Assembly: GCF_017876675.1 (NCBI RefSeq)
Contig: NZ_JAGIOI010000001.1
Location: 3,100,001 to 3,164,000 of the forward strand
Direction of reading: 5' to 3'
DNA: 64,000 nt
Origin: Arthrobacter stackebrandtii
GTDB taxonomy: Bacteria; Actinomycetota; Actinomycetes; Actinomycetales; Micrococcaceae
Part shown: in pieces, positions 63,217 to 64,000 of the stretch
Position numbering within the stretch: position 1 is the first letter of the stretch
Layout of the letters: each line of letters opens with the position of its first letter
Translations under genes and position numbers: made by a program
The notes under the pieces: model-generated
What the model was told of the DNA's origin: nothing
Databases searched by the model: none
What the model saw: the letters and a program-made list of their open reading frames with translations, nothing else

Positions 63217-63260
63217 GGCTCAATCCTTTCGCACGGGATTGCCAATTGGATGAGGCCTGA

Positions 63261-63276
63261 ATGAGAGTTCTCTCAT
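63261..63276. promoter_or_regulatory. Response-regulator-type dyad upstream of the acidic peptide-kinase-regulator operon
   Basis: ATGAGA-GTTC-TCTCAT, matching the site at 60678-60693. It lies 45 bp before the acidic peptide ATG on the minus strand, in the divergent region shared with the DUF1540 gene. Confidence 0.65.
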
Positions 63277-63402
63277 CCAAACATGTTGCCAACGCGGTGG
63301 CGAATTGGCCAAGGGAAATTCGTGCTAATTGCTTGGGGGCGTGCGGACTTAAAGTGGAGGGAACCCGGCCGTGCGGGCCGGCTTCCCAGCAAGGAGCTCA
63401 TC

Positions 63403-63696
63403 ATGACTGCCACCGTTCCCGTCACAGAATGTGCAGTGTCGAACTGCTCATTCAACGACCACACGCATTGCGGGGCTGCGGGCATCACGATCGGCGGCAA
63501 CGCCGACCACGCCCAGTGCGCCACCTTCATCGACACCGGCGTCCACGGCGGGCTGCCCAAGGTGCTGGCCTCGGTGGGCGCCTGCCAGCGCACCGAATGC
63601 ATCCACAACGACCACCTGATGTGTGCCGCCGACTCCGTGCGGGTGGGGCCCGGTGCGGACAATGCCGACTGCCTGACCTACGAGCACGCCGGGTAG
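63403..63696 (+). CDS. DUF1540 protein with two tandem Cys/His modules
   Basis: A 97-residue protein made of two repeats: VTECAVSNCSFNDHTHC with a later Cys, and ACQRTECIHNDHLMC with a later Cys. Each repeat has four Cys and two to three His, the DUF1540 pattern thought to bind zinc or another metal. AAGGAG stands seven bases before the ATG. It diverges from the two-component operon and shares the dyad-containing region. Function unknown. Confidence 0.9.
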   Translation: MTATVPVTECAVSNCSFNDHTHCGAAGITIGGNADHAQCATFIDTGVHGGLPKVLASVGACQRTECIHNDHLMCAADSVRVGPGADNADCLTYEHAG

Positions 63697-63713
63697 TCGG
63701 CGTGAACCCCGCT

Positions 63714-64000
63714 TCAGGATGACTGGTGCTGGTCCTGGCGGGCGGCGGGGCGGCCGTGGCGGGCCCGCCGGAAAATCCAGTAGCGCAGCAGCAGGAAGCG
63801 GGTCACGGCAGAGGCCACGTTGCCCAGCACAATGACGGCCAGTTCGAGGGCAACAGAAGCCTCGGGGTTGACCTGTTGCAGCAGCCACAGGCTGCCGCTT
63901 GTCATGGCCAGCGCCAGCAGCATGACCCACAGGCCCCGACGCTGGTCCCGCCACCACAGGTGCCGGCCCGTGAGGCCGAAACTCATGCGCCGGTTCAGCT
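63714..64000 (-). CDS. GtrA-like membrane protein, N-terminal part outside the window
   Basis: The frame is open from the right edge (LNRRMSFG ...). NRRMSFG in the middle loop, two hydrophobic helices (about residues 20-37 and 45-65 from the internal Met) and RFLLLRYWIFRRARHG at the end match the second half of a GtrA-type flippase, a four-helix protein for bactoprenol-linked sugars. A stand-alone start at 63986 is possible but would lack the first helix pair. Confidence 0.7.
   Translation of the reverse strand, partial: LNRRMSFGLTGRHLWWRDQRRGLWVMLLALAMTSGSLWLLQQVNPEASVALELAVIVLGNVASAVTRFLLLRYWIFRRARHGRPAARQDQHQSS

Overview
The window is high-GC, densely coded DNA from a Gram-positive actinobacterium, most likely an Arthrobacter-type Micrococcaceae. 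The reasons are a WecA-like transferase followed by atpI/atpZ-like genes, atpBEFHAGDC and a DUF2550 gene; a NucS (EndoMS) mismatch endonuclease; the pairs DUF3039-helicase and ClpS-DUF2017; the block murI - Rv1339-like - rph - rdgB; and many genes whose start codon lies 6-7 nt behind a TAnnnT -10 box (leaderless mRNAs). No tRNA, rRNA, CRISPR array, insertion sequence or prophage was seen, and no gene-free stretch exceeds about 280 bp. It reads as core chromosome with some lineage-specific cassettes.

Layout. 1-1.6 kb: end of a polysaccharide operon (CapD-like and WecA-like). 1.7-10.05 kb: complete F1Fo ATP synthase operon plus DUF2550. 10.2-14 kb: a membrane esterase with an apparent 1-nt frameshift, overlapping a rhomboid-like/DUF2156 lipid aminoacylation protein; the two resemble an aminoacyl-lipid hydrolase/synthase pair. 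14-19.5 kb: cold-shock protein, nagA, nucS, a small Cys/His protein, an alpha/beta hydrolase and an AI-2E-type transporter. 19.6-26.2 kb: a large unrecognised membrane protein, a YbbN-like protein, an ABC exporter and nagB. 26.4-31.7 kb: DUF3039, helicase, pncA/pncB, clpS/DUF2017. 31.7-36.7 kb: murI, cAMP phosphodiesterase-like gene, rph (behind a 3 x 55 bp tandem repeat), rdgB, DedA. 36.7-39 kb: YtrA/GntR-regulated ABC operon with a clear operator. 39-50.2 kb: exonuclease-BRCT, YjbR, DUF4395, ADP-ribosylglycohydrolase, two DUF202 genes, aquaporin, sbcDC, MFS transporter. 50.2-52.6 kb: hydrolase and amino acid permease. 52.8-59.05 kb: NrtR regulator with operator, then nadA-nadB-nadC-cysteine desulfurase (de novo NAD synthesis plus a sulfur source for the NadA Fe-S cluster). 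59.07-63.2 kb: VTC-domain protein, DUF4956, response regulator, histidine kinase and a membrane-anchored Pro-rich/poly-Asp peptide. 63.4-64 kb: DUF1540 protein and a GtrA-like gene cut by the window end.

The most interesting candidate system is the last cluster. All five genes lie on the minus strand, and the same dyad, ATGAGA-N4-TCTCAT, occurs upstream of both the acidic peptide-kinase-regulator operon (63261-63276) and the DUF4956-VTC pair (60678-60693). This suggests a self-contained signalling circuit controlling a predicted membrane polyphosphate-type polymerase. The other tight regulatory signals are the YtrA dyad over its promoter, the NrtR dyad next to a TAGAAT box, and divergent overlapping -10 boxes between pncB and clpS.
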